64,000 nt of DNA from assembly GCA_016713585.1 (NCBI GenBank), contig JADJOV010000001.1, positions 620,001 to 684,000 of the forward strand. Reading direction: 5' to 3'. The stretch comes from Bdellovibrionales bacterium. GTDB taxonomy: Bacteria; Bdellovibrionota; Bdellovibrionia; Bdellovibrionales; Bdellovibrionaceae. Each line of letters opens with the position of its first letter. Positions within the stretch are counted from its first letter, which is position 1. The notes below the pieces were generated by a model. That model did no database searches. It saw nothing but the letters and a program-made list of their open reading frames with translations, and was not told the origin of the DNA. The position numbers and the translations under genes are program-made. Shown here in pieces: positions 28,286 to 37,731 of the stretch.

Positions 28286-31236
28286 TGTTAGGTATTTATT
28301 CTCGACCGCTACGTGTTTATATTATATTGGCTGCCTTAGCCCTATGGGGTGTTTTGAGTGGCTTTCAATTGCCAATCTCATTATTTCCAAACAGTAGTCA
28401 AGTTCGAGTTGTTGTTCGAATTCCCTACGGATCAATGTCGGCAACTCAGTTTTTTGAGTCCTATGGCAAAAAATTAGAAGCTGAATTGCAGGGGATTAAA
28501 GTAAATAATATTGGGGTTCAACTTCTGACGGCGAAATACAAATCATCTGGGGCTGATTATCGCATGATCTTCGATTGGGGGGCAGAACCAGACCAAGCTA
28601 TGCGTGATGTTGAAACTAAAGTTAATTCTAGATTTTCTTCCGCAGATGAAGATGTCAGAGTTGGTATTCGTGTGGATAGCTGGAAGGAAAACCAAGGTTT
28701 TATCGCAATTAGTTTCTACAGTCCTCTCAGGTCGTTGGATGAAATTTACGATATTCTTGAACCCTTAGTGTCTCCAATTGCCTCTAAGGTAGCAGATGCG
28801 GCGGGCCTGGAGCTATACAACCCCAATCAAAAAGAAGTAACGATCACGCCGATTCTTGAGAAGCTAGCTCAGTTTGAAGTGACTACGAGTCAACTGCAAC
28901 GGTCAATTCAAGAGGCTGTTTCTGGAATGAGCGGCGGCTCTATGAAGATCGGCGACAATGAATACCAGCTTGAGTTGCCGAAATTTGCCGCTGATGTCAC
29001 TGACTTTGGGCAAATTCAAATTGCTAGACCCCAAAAGCGATTTGTGTTTTTGAAAGACATTGCAAAAATATCAGTGGGTCTGTCGCTCCAGAGTAAGCAA
29101 AGGTTTAAAACCAGCGGTGTCGAGAGTTTGATTCTTTTTGCAGATCCCAAAGAGGGCGGAAACATCAAGAAAATGGCTGATCAAATTATCAGTGAACTCA
29201 GCCTTGTGAAATCCAAGTGGCCAGCCGATATTCAATCAACCGTTCTTGTGAATCCCTCAGAATTTATCAATAAGAGCATCTTGGGTGTGATTAAAGAAGT
29301 GTTTTTGGCAGCTTTCTTGGCGGTGGTCGTATTGTTCTGTTTTATTGGTAGTTTTAAGAATGTAATTACGGCGGCTGTTGAAATTCCCCTGAGTTTGCTT
29401 ATGGCCTTTATCTTGATGAGATTTGCCGGAATGAATCTCAATATGATTTCATTAGGTGGCTTGGCGCTATCGGCGGGAATGAACGTTGATGCCTCAGTTG
29501 TTGTTTTAGAAAATATTTTTAGGCATTTTGAAATGCACAAAAAAAATCTATCTTATTCGGAAAAGGCACGAATTGTGATGACGGCAGTTGGTGAAGTGAG
29601 ACTGCCAATCATTGCCTCAACAATGGCCTCCTTGGTGGTTTTTTTGCCTCTGATGTTTACAAAGGGTCTGACGAATTCATTGCTTGGCGATCTCGCGAAA
29701 GCTGTGATTTTTTCTCATGGGCTTTCTGCTGTCGTAGCTCTGGTCTTAGTGCCAACCATTCGACTGCACTTGATTTCTAACTCTGAAGTTTCAGAGATTC
29801 ATTCGCCCTTTGAAAAGTGGCTCGGCAGATTAGAAAAGGGCTATCGAAGCACTTTGGAGAGATTTTTGCGCTCAAGTCGAACCCAATGGGTTGTTTTTGG
29901 TGGGGTGGTTTTGGCTCTTCCAGCCTTAGTGCTCCTTGTCCTGCCACGTTTGAATAGAGAAGTTATAGGTCGCCCAGAAAGTGACTGGCTGATTGTCGGA
30001 GTCCATTCTGTTGTTTTCAACTCCTCGGCCCAAATGGAATCAGAGCTGACGGAATTAGAACAGAGTTTAATGCAAAAGTTTCCCGATAAAGTCGCCTATA
30101 CATTTGCTCAGGTTAGAAACGAACAAAATGGAAGCATCATGCTTCGGCTCAAATCGCGACGTGATATTTCTGAGATGTCTGACAAGGCCGAGGCTGACTA
30201 CAAAAGCACACCTACGAAATCCTATTGGGTTCAACCCTGGAACCCGTCAGAGTTGAGTATCCCTGATCCACCGCAGATGCGAGTGGAGATTAGAGGGGGA
30301 ACTCCTCAAAGTCGTCTGAATGCCGCGCAGGACCTAGAGACTTTGATTCGAGAAAGAAATATTTTCGACAAAGTTGAAACGGCCCCCACCTCGAAAATTG
30401 GTAAAGGAATTGTCGTTAGGGATATGACTCAATTTGGGGCTCAGCAAGAGGTCTTGGGTCGAGGGGAAATCTCGCACTATTTGAGAGTAGTGACGAGCGG
30501 AGTTGAAGCCTCGACGAGGAAGGCAGAGTTTACAAAGTCACTCGACGAAATTCAAAAGAAGATTTCATCCAAGGCGCAGGCGACACCTTCTCCAACCTTG
30601 GTTGCAGGAGTTCCTGATCAGGAGCTTCTGGATGCTCTTGATCAGCTGAAGTGGGCGATCGCGATTTCAATATTACTAATTTTTCTGACAATGGTGATTC
30701 AGCTGGGGGACGTGATTCAATCACTCTTGGTCCTCGTGGCAATTCCGTTAGGATTTATTGGCGTGGTGGTTTCGCTTTGGTCTTTTGGAAGCACTCTTTC
30801 GCTGAACTCGGGCCTCGGGACGATCTTGCTCAATGGAATTGCGGTTGCAAATAGTATTATCTTAGTTGATTTTATCCAGAAATTGTTTGTGTCAGGACGA
30901 AGTCCCATCGACTCAACCATCGAAGCCTCGGTCGCTCGACTCAGGCCAATTTTGATGACTTCTTTGACGACGGGTTTGGGAATGTTTCCTGTGGCGCTGG
31001 GACTTGGGGACGGTGGAAAGATTCTTCAGCCCTTGGGTATTGCTGTGTGTGGAGGTCTGTGGGTGTCAACAGTCCTGACTTTGTTTTTGGTTCCGGCACT
31101 GCAATATCAGTATCTTAAGCGCAGACCAGTCGTCGTTCACTCTCAAGGGCAATCTCTAGTGGAGAGTCAGGAGCAGAGGCAAGGACAGGTCCAAGGAGAG
31201 TTTCAGGGAGAGTTGCAAGGACAGGCTAAGGTGTGA
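28285..31236 (+). CDS. RND-family inner-membrane efflux pump with altered proton-relay residues
   Basis: The 983-residue protein has two repeats, each with a membrane helix, a large periplasmic porter loop and five or six helices. In helix 4 the motif is GMNVDASVVVLEN where AcrB has two aspartates (D407, D408); here only the first is kept. In helix 10 it reads VANSIILVDF where AcrB has the relay lysine (K940). Energy coupling must therefore use a different residue set, as in some heavy-metal or lipid RND pumps. The last 35 residues are Gln/Gly/Glu-rich repeats (QGQ, QGE). The gene lies between the adaptor and a TolC homologue, so it is a complete tripartite system. The substrate is unknown. 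Confidence 0.88.
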   Translation: MLGIYSRPLRVYIILAALALWGVLSGFQLPISLFPNSSQVRVVVRIPYGSMSATQFFESYGKKLEAELQGIKVNNIGVQLLTAKYKSSGADYRMIFDWGAEPDQAMRDVETKVNSRFSSADEDVRVGIRVDSWKENQGFIAISFYSPLRSLDEIYDILEPLVSPIASKVADAAGLELYNPNQKEVTITPILEKLAQFEVTTSQLQRSIQEAVSGMSGGSMKIGDNEYQLELPKFAADVTDFGQIQIARPQKRFVFLKDIAKISVGLSLQSKQRFKTSGVESLILFADPKEGGNIKKMADQIISELSLVKSKWPADIQSTVLVNPSEFINKSILGVIKEVFLAAFLAVVVLFCFIGSFKNVITAAVEIPLSLLMAFILMRFAGMNLNMISLGGLALSAGMNVDASVVVLENIFRHFEMHKKNLSYSEKARIVMTAVGEVRLPIIASTMASLVVFLPLMFTKGLTNSLLGDLAKAVIFSHGLSAVVALVLVPTIRLHLISNSEVSEIHSPFEKWLGRLEKGYRSTLERFLRSSRTQWVVFGGVVLALPALVLLVLPRLNREVIGRPESDWLIVGVHSVVFNSSAQMESELTELEQSLMQKFPDKVAYTFAQVRNEQNGSIMLRLKSRRDISEMSDKAEADYKSTPTKSYWVQPWNPSELSIPDPPQMRVEIRGGTPQSRLNAAQDLETLIRERNIFDKVETAPTSKIGKGIVVRDMTQFGAQQEVLGRGEISHYLRVVTSGVEASTRKAEFTKSLDEIQKKISSKAQATPSPTLVAGVPDQELLDALDQLKWAIAISILLIFLTMVIQLGDVIQSLLVLVAIPLGFIGVVVSLWSFGSTLSLNSGLGTILLNGIAVANSIILVDFIQKLFVSGRSPIDSTIEASVARLRPILMTSLTTGLGMFPVALGLGDGGKILQPLGIAVCGGLWVSTVLTLFLVPALQYQYLKRRPVVVHSQGQSLVESQEQRQGQVQGEFQGELQGQAKV

Positions 31237-32531
31237 ATGTGAATAAAATACTTTTAAGAATACTAGCCTTCAGTTTGTTTGTCAGCGTGACATGGGCTCA
31301 TGTTCATCAGGACTTTTTGAATGATCTGAAGCTGTTTAAGGCGAACAGTCTATTGCCAAGGACTCAGAAAGCGAAACTTCAAGCGGCCGAAGATGAAATG
31401 TTAAGCAAGAGATTGTTCTGGACACCAGATCTTGCTATTTCAGCCGGACAACAGCGGTCGACCTTGAATCAGTCATCAAACTCTGGGACCATGACAACGA
31501 CCGATGATAAACGATATTTGCAGGCCTCTGCCAGTTTAAATATTTTCAAATCTGGTCAAGACCTGATGGATTTGGAGAGGGCTCAGGCTCTGCGCAAGGC
31601 GAGAGTGAGTGCCGCCCAAGATGAAGATTTGAAGTTAGAACTGGAAGCGGCGGGCTTAATATTTAAGGCTGTTTTTTTGAAACAGACCTTGCGTATTCAA
31701 GAAGAATTGCGCCAAACGAAAGAAGACTCAACTAAAATAGTTAAAGATCGTTTCGCTCAAGGAAAAGCTCCTCTCCAGGAGGTCACTAAGGTTCAAGTCG
31801 ATTTAAATCAACAAATCAATCGAATCCGAACCGCCAAAATTTCGGTGAGCGAAAATGAAACGGAAATGCGGAATTTGTTTGTTCGGTCGGTGTTGACTTC
31901 GGATTGGCCACTGACTGAAAGGTCAGAGCTGTGCCGTTCTTTGGAGCAATCCTCAGAATATTCTGTGGACCATTCAACAAAGCATGGGGAGTTTCCTTCG
32001 TTCCCAAAGCTTGAAAGTATCTTCTGGAATTCACGGGCGAATGAGCTTGAGTGGAGGACCGCTCGGATGGGTCATGGGCCTCGGTTGGATTTTTCTGTTG
32101 AAGTGCAGCAATATCCAATTCCGGAGAGGGGGAATCAGCAGGTCGTATCTGTGTTGGAGCTCAAAATACCGATCTGGTCCCGTTTAGAGACTTCGGCTGC
32201 GGTGAGTGCCTCTTTGTCAAATTTTCTGAGCGCAGAAGCTGACTATTTGAGTTTGAAACAAAAAGTTGAAGGTCAGAATGAACTCTTGAACAAGAAATTG
32301 ATTTTGGCCCGGGAAAATCTTGTAGATGCGAAAAGTAATCTTGCGTCATCCAAACGACTGTATCAAGATTTTTTGAGAAGTTTCAGTCTCGGGCGAATTT
32401 CAATTAACGATTTGTTTCTTGAGCAAAATCGCCTTTTGGATAGCGAGAGTGATCTGGCCTTAAGCCAATTGGTCTATCATCAAACCTTGATGGAAAGTTG
32501 TTATTTTCGAGGATTGCCTATGTCGCGATAA
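31233..32531 (+). CDS. TolC-family outer-membrane efflux protein
   Basis: GTG 31233 overlaps the pump stop (GTGA); GTG 31239 is also possible. The signal peptide is followed by about 410 residues with two coiled-coil hairpins: KAKLQAAEDEM and LERAQALRKARV in the first half, and VEGQNELLNKKLILAREN and LFLEQNRLLDSESDLA in the second. It is third gene of the RND operon and should form its exit duct. Its 3' end overlaps the convergent FeeM-PilZ frame by about 70 bases unless that gene ends earlier. Confidence 0.85.
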   Translation: MNVNKILLRILAFSLFVSVTWAHVHQDFLNDLKLFKANSLLPRTQKAKLQAAEDEMLSKRLFWTPDLAISAGQQRSTLNQSSNSGTMTTTDDKRYLQASASLNIFKSGQDLMDLERAQALRKARVSAAQDEDLKLELEAAGLIFKAVFLKQTLRIQEELRQTKEDSTKIVKDRFAQGKAPLQEVTKVQVDLNQQINRIRTAKISVSENETEMRNLFVRSVLTSDWPLTERSELCRSLEQSSEYSVDHSTKHGEFPSFPKLESIFWNSRANELEWRTARMGHGPRLDFSVEVQQYPIPERGNQQVVSVLELKIPIWSRLETSAAVSASLSNFLSAEADYLSLKQKVEGQNELLNKKLILARENLVDAKSNLASSKRLYQDFLRSFSLGRISINDLFLEQNRLLDSESDLALSQLVYHQTLMESCYFRGLPMSR

Positions 32532-33784
32532 ATGAGAAAAATAACACATCGCCAAAGCATTTAGCCTGTTCGGCGAGCGTTCTGCGAGGGAGTTTTCATC
32601 TTCGCGGAACCTGTTAGTAAATCTTATCCATTCTTGGTCAGCCGACAGGAGACTCACTCCAGCGTAGCCTTCTGGATTATGCCAAGCGGGTCGCACGACT
32701 ACCTTGGAAGTAATATTCGGACCTAGTTTAATTTTAATGCTCTGGGCACCCTCCCTCAGCTGTTGATTGGGTCCAATAAAAAGTTTTACACCTCCGCGGG
32801 AGACATCACAGACTCTGGCCAAAGCTGAGTCAGATTTGTCTTTGAGGCAAATTCGGGTCGCGGTATTCATTTGAATTCGGAGATTTTCTGGCAATAGCCC
32901 TTTTCCAATTTCGGAAAAGGTATTCGCCCCCAGGCTTTGGGCAATTCGCAAATTGATTTCCTCGGGGAATCGAGAGTCTAAATCAGGATCGCTTCCCGCA
33001 ATTCTTGAATGAAGCTTGGAGTGATAATAGTGCTTCGGACCTGAAAGTATTCTGGGCAAGGGTAGAGGTCAGAATTTGCATTTGAGGATTGCAAAAAATA
33101 GAATAGATTTTTGCGAAGAGTTTTTTTTAAGTAGGTCTTTTTAAGGTCAGCTTCAAAGTCACTTAAGGGTAGAAAAAGTGGAACAGCGGGAGCTCCATTG
33201 ACAAACTGATAGGATGGCGCGAGGGAAAGGGCTTGAAATGGCCTGAATAGATAGAAGGCCTCATAGAGCTCTGCCATTGAAGGGTTCACCGCCACAACGA
33301 AGTGGTCTACGCCGCACCAGGTTCTAATGTAACGATAGAAGAAACGGAAAAACGAGTGCAACAGATGGCCACCATTTCCACGGTACTTAGGAGAAATAGC
33401 TAGCGATGAAAACTCACAAAGCACTTCCCCTCGTGTTCGCAGTTGGGAAAGGTCGAATATTTTCTCCATAGGCAGGCCAATTGGGTTATCTCGTATGAGG
33501 GACATCGTCGCCACAACAACACCATTGATCTTTGCGATAGCCATCATTGTGCTTGGCATAAGATGATGAGGGGTTAAGCGAATTTTGAGAGGATCTGGCT
33601 TCATGAATGATTTTCCGACATAACCATCATGGAGAACTCGAAGAGCTGCCAGGAACTCGGCCTGATCGGTGACGAATTTGAATTGAATATTTAGGTCCAA
33701 ATTCCAAGGAAGAGAAAGACTCTCTCGAAAAACGGAGTGACGCAGTTTTTTAGGCAAGAACTTAAGTAATTTTTTGACTCCCAT
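32460..33784 (-). CDS. FeeM-like N-acyltransferase fused to PilZ domain (frameshifted near 32995)
   Basis: The N-terminal 240 residues resemble the GNAT-fold N-acyl amino acid synthase (FeeM) family: MMAIAKINGVVVATMSLI, CEFSSLAISPKYRGNGGHLL and a conserved FFRFFYRYIRTW helix. The first frame ends at 32978, but the adjacent frame continues with a PilZ-like domain (NLRIQMNTATRICL, CDVSRGGVKLFIG), so one base is gained or lost at about 32990-33005 near a GGG run. The PilZ DxSxxG motif is present, while the arginine pair is partial. A second shift near 32590 would end the protein at 32562 and remove the overlap with tolC. The call implies c-di-GMP-controlled acyl transfer, which is an inference. 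Confidence 0.6.
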
Positions 33785-34203
33785 AGCTGATGGTTCCTTT
33801 CCCTGGTGTTATCTTTTCAAAAAGTCAGGCCATCAGCCGGGCGTTATTTTGGGGTGGAAACATTTCTTTGAGTTTTTTTTGAAACTCCTCTAAAATGAAC
33901 AAGATTTAGGCGAAATATTTTATATTTTTGTGTTTTGTGATGAATGTGTTTATTTGTTAGCTAAAAATCAAAATCTATGTGAGGTGTGGTTTCTTCAATA
34001 CAGTCTTTAAATGGGAAATTGAGAGAGAAAAGACTCAAAAAATTTGATCTAAAGAAACATAATGATAAAGGTAGGCGTTTTTTGACCTTCCGACTTGGGT
34101 TTTTTCATTAGGTGCTCAAGGTGTTTGTGAAGGGGTAGTTAGCTAAAGGGCTAGTTCAAGGGATGTTAAAAGGGAACGTTAACGAGATAATTAAAGAGAT
34201 GTA
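33785..34203. other. AT-rich divergent intergenic region
   Basis: The region between the FeeM-PilZ gene and the AraC regulator must carry both promoters. It has long A/T runs and a purine-rich leader before the AraC start. No strong -35/-10 pair, hairpin or small gene stands out. Confidence 0.4.
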
Positions 34204-34989
34204 ATGACAAAAGCAAAGAGTTTTTCTCATATGATCAGAAAAATTGAGACCCCTTATGCGGTCACAACATATTATAACTTTCCAGGTGGTGGGTTATATT
34301 TCGAGAGTTTGCAAAAGACCGAGAAGTTAACGTGTATGTTTGACGCCCTTCCAAATTTTTGGAGTCTTGCTTATGCTCTTGACTTGCCCGAGGGCAGGGT
34401 TTTTTTGGTTCGCCGCGGTCAGCTGATTCCGGTTTCCGGCAATGTCGGGCTTTTTGTTCCGCCTTTTTCGATTCTTGATTGGCGACTAAACATTGGTTTA
34501 GTTGAGTGGAAAGCGGTCATTCAGTTTTCAGAGCCTCCAGTTTTGGCTCCAAAGCATGCGACCATGTTCCAACTTCGATATGAACTGCCATTAACTCGTA
34601 GTGGAATAAATGAAGAAATTTTTGGGCTCATCAAGACCGGTCAACGGGTCGACAAAGAAGAAAAAGTGATCCCCTTAGGCCTCAAGGCAAAACAGGCGAT
34701 TGACCTGAGTTTTAGTGATTCAGTTCTGATGGATGATCTTTGCAAAGATCTTGGATGCTCACCCTCTGCGATGAGTCGTGCGTTCAAGACAAGCTATGGT
34801 ATCTCACCTGTTGCCTATCGGAATCAACTCCGAGTCTATGATGCGAGCTTGAAAATGCTCATGGGTGAATCAGTCACCAAAGCTGCCCATGATGTCGGGT
34901 TTCAAGATCTTTCCAGATTTAACAAGCAGTTTAAGATCAAGATGAGAGCAATTCCAAGCCAATTCAAATTGGGGCCAGCTGCCAGGTGA
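34204..34989 (+). CDS. AraC-family transcriptional regulator
   Basis: The 261-residue protein has an N-terminal ligand-binding half with beta-rich character and a C-terminal pair of helix-turn-helix motifs: VLMDDLCKDLGCSPSAMSRA and VTKAAHDVGFQDLSRFNKQF, the second followed by the usual PSQF end. ATG 34204 follows AAAGAGATG. The divergent FeeM-PilZ gene is a possible target, as is the small secreted gene downstream. The ligand is unknown. Confidence 0.88.
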   Translation: MTKAKSFSHMIRKIETPYAVTTYYNFPGGGLYFESLQKTEKLTCMFDALPNFWSLAYALDLPEGRVFLVRRGQLIPVSGNVGLFVPPFSILDWRLNIGLVEWKAVIQFSEPPVLAPKHATMFQLRYELPLTRSGINEEIFGLIKTGQRVDKEEKVIPLGLKAKQAIDLSFSDSVLMDDLCKDLGCSPSAMSRAFKTSYGISPVAYRNQLRVYDASLKMLMGESVTKAAHDVGFQDLSRFNKQFKIKMRAIPSQFKLGPAAR

Positions 34990-35119
34990 GAGTTCGCATT
35001 GAGCTCAGATCCAGGCACTTTTAAATCATTTTTTGGAATTTTTGTAATAAATCGCTGGGCAATACCACTCATTGAGCGCCAATGAAATGGCAACAACAGA
35101 AATTAAAAAAGGAGTCTTT

Positions 35120-35343
35120 GTGTTCTTAAAGTCGCGTCTTTTTGTGTCTACAATTTACTCGCTTTCGGCCCTTCTCTTCGGAGCGCAGAGTCATGCTCAG
35201 GTCATCATTGCCGGAAGTACGCAAAGCAACTCGAGCTGATGAAGAAGGGTTTCAAAATTCTTTTTTCGAATCAAGCAGCTCAAATGGACAAGGAAAAAAT
35301 CGAATCTATTGAAAATGAAGTTATCAATAGATTCGCAAAGTGA
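35120..35343 (+). CDS. Small secreted protein, probably frameshifted
   Basis: GTG 35120 is six bases after AAGGAG and begins a clear signal peptide (MFLKSRLFVSTIYSLSALLF, cut after SHAQ). This frame stops at 35239 after 39 residues, but the neighbouring frame continues from about 35218 with YAKQLELMKKGFKILFSNQA, an amphipathic helical segment, to a stop at 35341-35343. A single-base shift near 35210 would give one periplasmic protein of about 74 residues. It was too short for ordinary gene calling. The function is unknown. Confidence 0.45.
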
Positions 35344-35406
35344 CATAGATTTTATGCTTTTTCGTCAATGTTGGTGCGCGCGACTAATAGCTCTAGTCTT
35401 GAATTC

Positions 35407-36234
35407 CTAGGGCTGTTTTCCAGCGACCAATAGGCCACTGACAGGATCTTGAACTGGAACGCCCTTGGTTGTATTCCCGTAGACAATACTCAAACTAGGA
35501 CTGAGTTTGAAGCCCCAGGCTTTTAGCACAGCGATGGGGTCAATCATTTTTATTTTACCTTTGCCAATCAGTGTTGATAATTTTCCGGAGACTTCAACAG
35601 AGACCACAACGCCCGCCCTCACATCAATGTGGCCGTTATACATCATCAGCTTGTTTCGGCTCAAATCCGGATTTGTTAAAATATAGGGGCTCGTTTGATT
35701 TTTCCTCATGGCTGGGAGGCAGTGGAGAGATCCGTCTTCCAAGATTCCACAATTGTTTGCCCATTTCTGACCGTTCATTCCCCGCGCAAAGAGATCCGAA
35801 TGGGAGGCATGATCATAGTGTGCAGTAATATTTCCTGTTCCGCGAGTCACTTTCTTATAGAAACCGACTTCTTGAGTTTTTTCGACCATATTTCCAGCCC
35901 CATCAGGCTCCGAGTACTTTTCAGTCGTATAGCCGGCCAACTGGGTTCCGTCTTGAATCTCATTCATATCAGCGGCTAGTACTTCAGGTGTAATCTCCGT
36001 ATGTTCGAAAGTCATATTGCCGACAGCTTGGGTTGATATGGCATAGGGGGTGTAAATGGGATTGCCATTGCTATTGGTTTCGTTGATATCATAGGCAACA
36101 GCTCCATTAGCCTTAGCCTCCTTAATTAACTTTTGTACAGCAACCGGTATTTCATGCCCTCCAAAGCTTAGTTGCTGAGCAAAACTAGAACCAGAGATAG
36201 CTAATATTAAGGCGGTTACGGCAATCTTTCTCAT
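35407..36234 (-). CDS. Secreted protein of unknown function
   Basis: ATG 36234 starts an excellent signal peptide (MRKIAVTALILAISGSSFAQ, cut after AQ); the longer open frame upstream has no ribosome site. The mature protein of about 255 residues has two cysteines close together (NNCGILEDGSLHCLP), probably a disulfide, and is rich in short beta-strand and Asn/Gly turns. I recognise no family. It has its own promoter region to the right (36235 onward). Confidence 0.7.
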   Translation of the reverse strand: MRKIAVTALILAISGSSFAQQLSFGGHEIPVAVQKLIKEAKANGAVAYDINETNSNGNPIYTPYAISTQAVGNMTFEHTEITPEVLAADMNEIQDGTQLAGYTTEKYSEPDGAGNMVEKTQEVGFYKKVTRGTGNITAHYDHASHSDLFARGMNGQKWANNCGILEDGSLHCLPAMRKNQTSPYILTNPDLSRNKLMMYNGHIDVRAGVVVSVEVSGKLSTLIGKGKIKMIDPIAVLKAWGFKLSPSLSIVYGNTTKGVPVQDPVSGLLVAGKQP

Positions 36235-36495
36235 TTTGTTTGTTCTCCAAATGTTGTGTTTAAATTTTTCACCACGAAAATCATCCCTCACGAAAATCGC
36301 TTCCCATGAGAACCCAAATCGCAGAGCAAGGAGTATTCCAATCAAAATATCCACTCAACGGAAAACATTGAGGGAACCAAGAGTTGAGGTTAGAAAAAAA
36401 AACAAATTCGAGACAATTCCTGACTGTGCTCAATCCATCCCCATCACTAAGTGAATTTGTAAATAAAATCTAACAGGACTTTTATGCCAATAGTC
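36235..36495. other. Intergenic region left of the operator
   Basis: It holds the upstream regions of the minus-strand secreted protein and of the toxin-antitoxin-like pair. Open frames seen here are short and unsupported. Confidence 0.4.
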
Positions 36496-36533
36496 CACCT
36501 CAAAAAGAGGTGACATAACCTCAAAAAGAGGTG
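36496..36533. promoter_or_regulatory. Twin palindromic operator upstream of HTH-nucleotidyltransferase pair
   Basis: CACCTCAAAAAGAGGTG (36496-36512) and ACCTCAAAAAGAGGT (36518-36532) are two copies of the same perfect inverted repeat (arms ACCTC/GAGGT, A5 centre), spaced 21 bases, two helical turns, so both face the same side of DNA. They end just before the HTH gene, and the second GAGGTG could also act as its ribosome site. This is the pattern of an autoregulating antitoxin. Confidence 0.75.
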
Positions 36534-36543
36534 ATAATGAAAA

Positions 36544-36873
36544 ATGCTTGAATCCATCTTTGGCAACGCCACAGTCGAAAAGGTCCTTCTTTATCTTCAG
36601 AATTACAATGAAGGCTATGCCTCTGAAATTGCCAGCACTTTTTCTGTCGATCTTAGCACCGTACAAAAGCAGTTGAAACGTCTTGAAGACGGTGGCATTA
36701 TTGTCAGTCAAACTAAAGGTCGTACTCGCCTTTTTCTATGGAATCCTCGTTATCCCTTTCGCAAAGAACTCCAGAGTCTTTTAGAAAAATCCTTTGAGTT
36801 TCTACCTGAAAGTGATATCAAAAAATTTTATCGCAAGCGCCAGCGTCCAAGACGTGCAGGCAAACCTCTGTGA
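36544..36873 (+). CDS. Small winged-helix regulator, probable antitoxin
   Basis: The 109-residue protein has a winged helix-turn-helix (NEGYASEIASTFSVDLSTVQ, then KRLEDGGIIVSQ as wing) over residues 20-65 and a basic C-terminal tail (KKFYRKRQRPRRAGK). Its stop overlaps the start of the nucleotidyltransferase gene by four bases, so the two are coupled. The twin palindrome directly upstream is its likely binding site. Layout resembles AbiEi-AbiEii systems, in which the HTH protein represses the operon. It lacks the longer C-terminal domain of AbiEi. Confidence 0.7.
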   Translation: MLESIFGNATVEKVLLYLQNYNEGYASEIASTFSVDLSTVQKQLKRLEDGGIIVSQTKGRTRLFLWNPRYPFRKELQSLLEKSFEFLPESDIKKFYRKRQRPRRAGKPL

Positions 36874-37394
36874 GAATTACAAGGAAAAGCGATATTCAAA
36901 CAATTGCTTCCATCGTCTGTGATTGCTTGCTCAAACATGGAATTGATGCGGTTCTTTCGGGCGGAGCCGTTGTTTCGATTTACACGAACAATGAATATGA
37001 ATCTAAAGATCTTGATTTTATCTCATCAGAGGACATGAAGTCGATTGCAGAGGCCCTACTCGTAATTGGTTTCAAGAAATCACCAGGACGACATTTTACC
37101 CACCCAGATACTGAATATTTTGTCGAGTTCCCAAAACCACCGCTTGCTATTGGAAATATGCCGATCAAGGAATGGGCAACTCAAAACAACAAGGCAGGGA
37201 AGCTTCAACTTTTGACCCCCACCCATTCAGTCATGGATAGGCTTGCCGGTTATTTTCATTGGAACGACAAGCAAAACCTTGATCAAGCTTTGATGATTGC
37301 GAAAAAATATCCAGTCAAAATTAAAGAAATCGAAAAATGGGCCAAAGGCGAAGGGGAAATTAAAAAGTTTGAGATTTTTCGAAATAGCCTTTAA
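36870..37394 (+). CDS. Nucleotidyltransferase-fold protein, probable toxin of a two-gene system
   Basis: The start at 36870 is GTG overlapping the upstream stop. The 174-residue protein has a minimal nucleotidyltransferase core: VLSGGAVVSIYT, then ESKDLDFISS giving the DxD metal pair, and a later WNDKQNLDQALMIA segment typical of AbiEii/DUF6036-like proteins. Such toxins add nucleotides to tRNA ends or to other targets. Here the target is unknown, and a defence role is an inference from the operon form. It sits beside a group II intron fossil, consistent with an accessory island. Confidence 0.65.
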   Translation: MRITRKSDIQTIASIVCDCLLKHGIDAVLSGGAVVSIYTNNEYESKDLDFISSEDMKSIAEALLVIGFKKSPGRHFTHPDTEYFVEFPKPPLAIGNMPIKEWATQNNKAGKLQLLTPTHSVMDRLAGYFHWNDKQNLDQALMIAKKYPVKIKEIEKWAKGEGEIKKFEIFRNSL

Positions 37395-37399
37395 ACCAT

Positions 37400-37562
37400 T
37401 GGCCAAGGTGATTGGGTAGATCGAGCCATTACTGACTGGGTCCCATCACAGAACCTGCTGGCAGATTTCCCGCACACGGCTCTTCAGAAAAGAGGATATT
37501 TGCCGGAGCCTGCGCCCAGGGTAGCTAGAGATGAGCTCGCCCCGTAGCGCTCATCCACTTTT
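37400..37562 (-). mobile_element. Group II intron 3' fragment (domain V-like RNA), degenerate
   Basis: On the minus strand 37482-37451 begins GAGCCGTGTGCGGGAAATCT and closes with GGTTC, the length and sequence pattern of group II intron domain V (GAGCC stem, AGC catalytic triad, GAAA-like loop). The closing arm has small changes that weaken pairing. The bases before it (37562-37483, including TAGCTACCCTGGGCGCAGG) look like the intron region preceding domain V, and those after it could be domain VI. No reverse transcriptase is present, so this is a dead remnant. Confidence 0.45.
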
Positions 37563-37731
37563 CGTCTTCGCCACCTTATCTGATGGATCGACAGCTACAA
37601 GTTGTTCCCTTTCGGGGTTTACGCCCATTCATCTCACCGATTCGGCCTGTTCATTGGACGAATTCTTTAGCTCTATAAAGCTATATGGCTTTCCGAGAAT
37701 ATGGTTATCTTGCCTCTGGTGGGGGCTCAGT

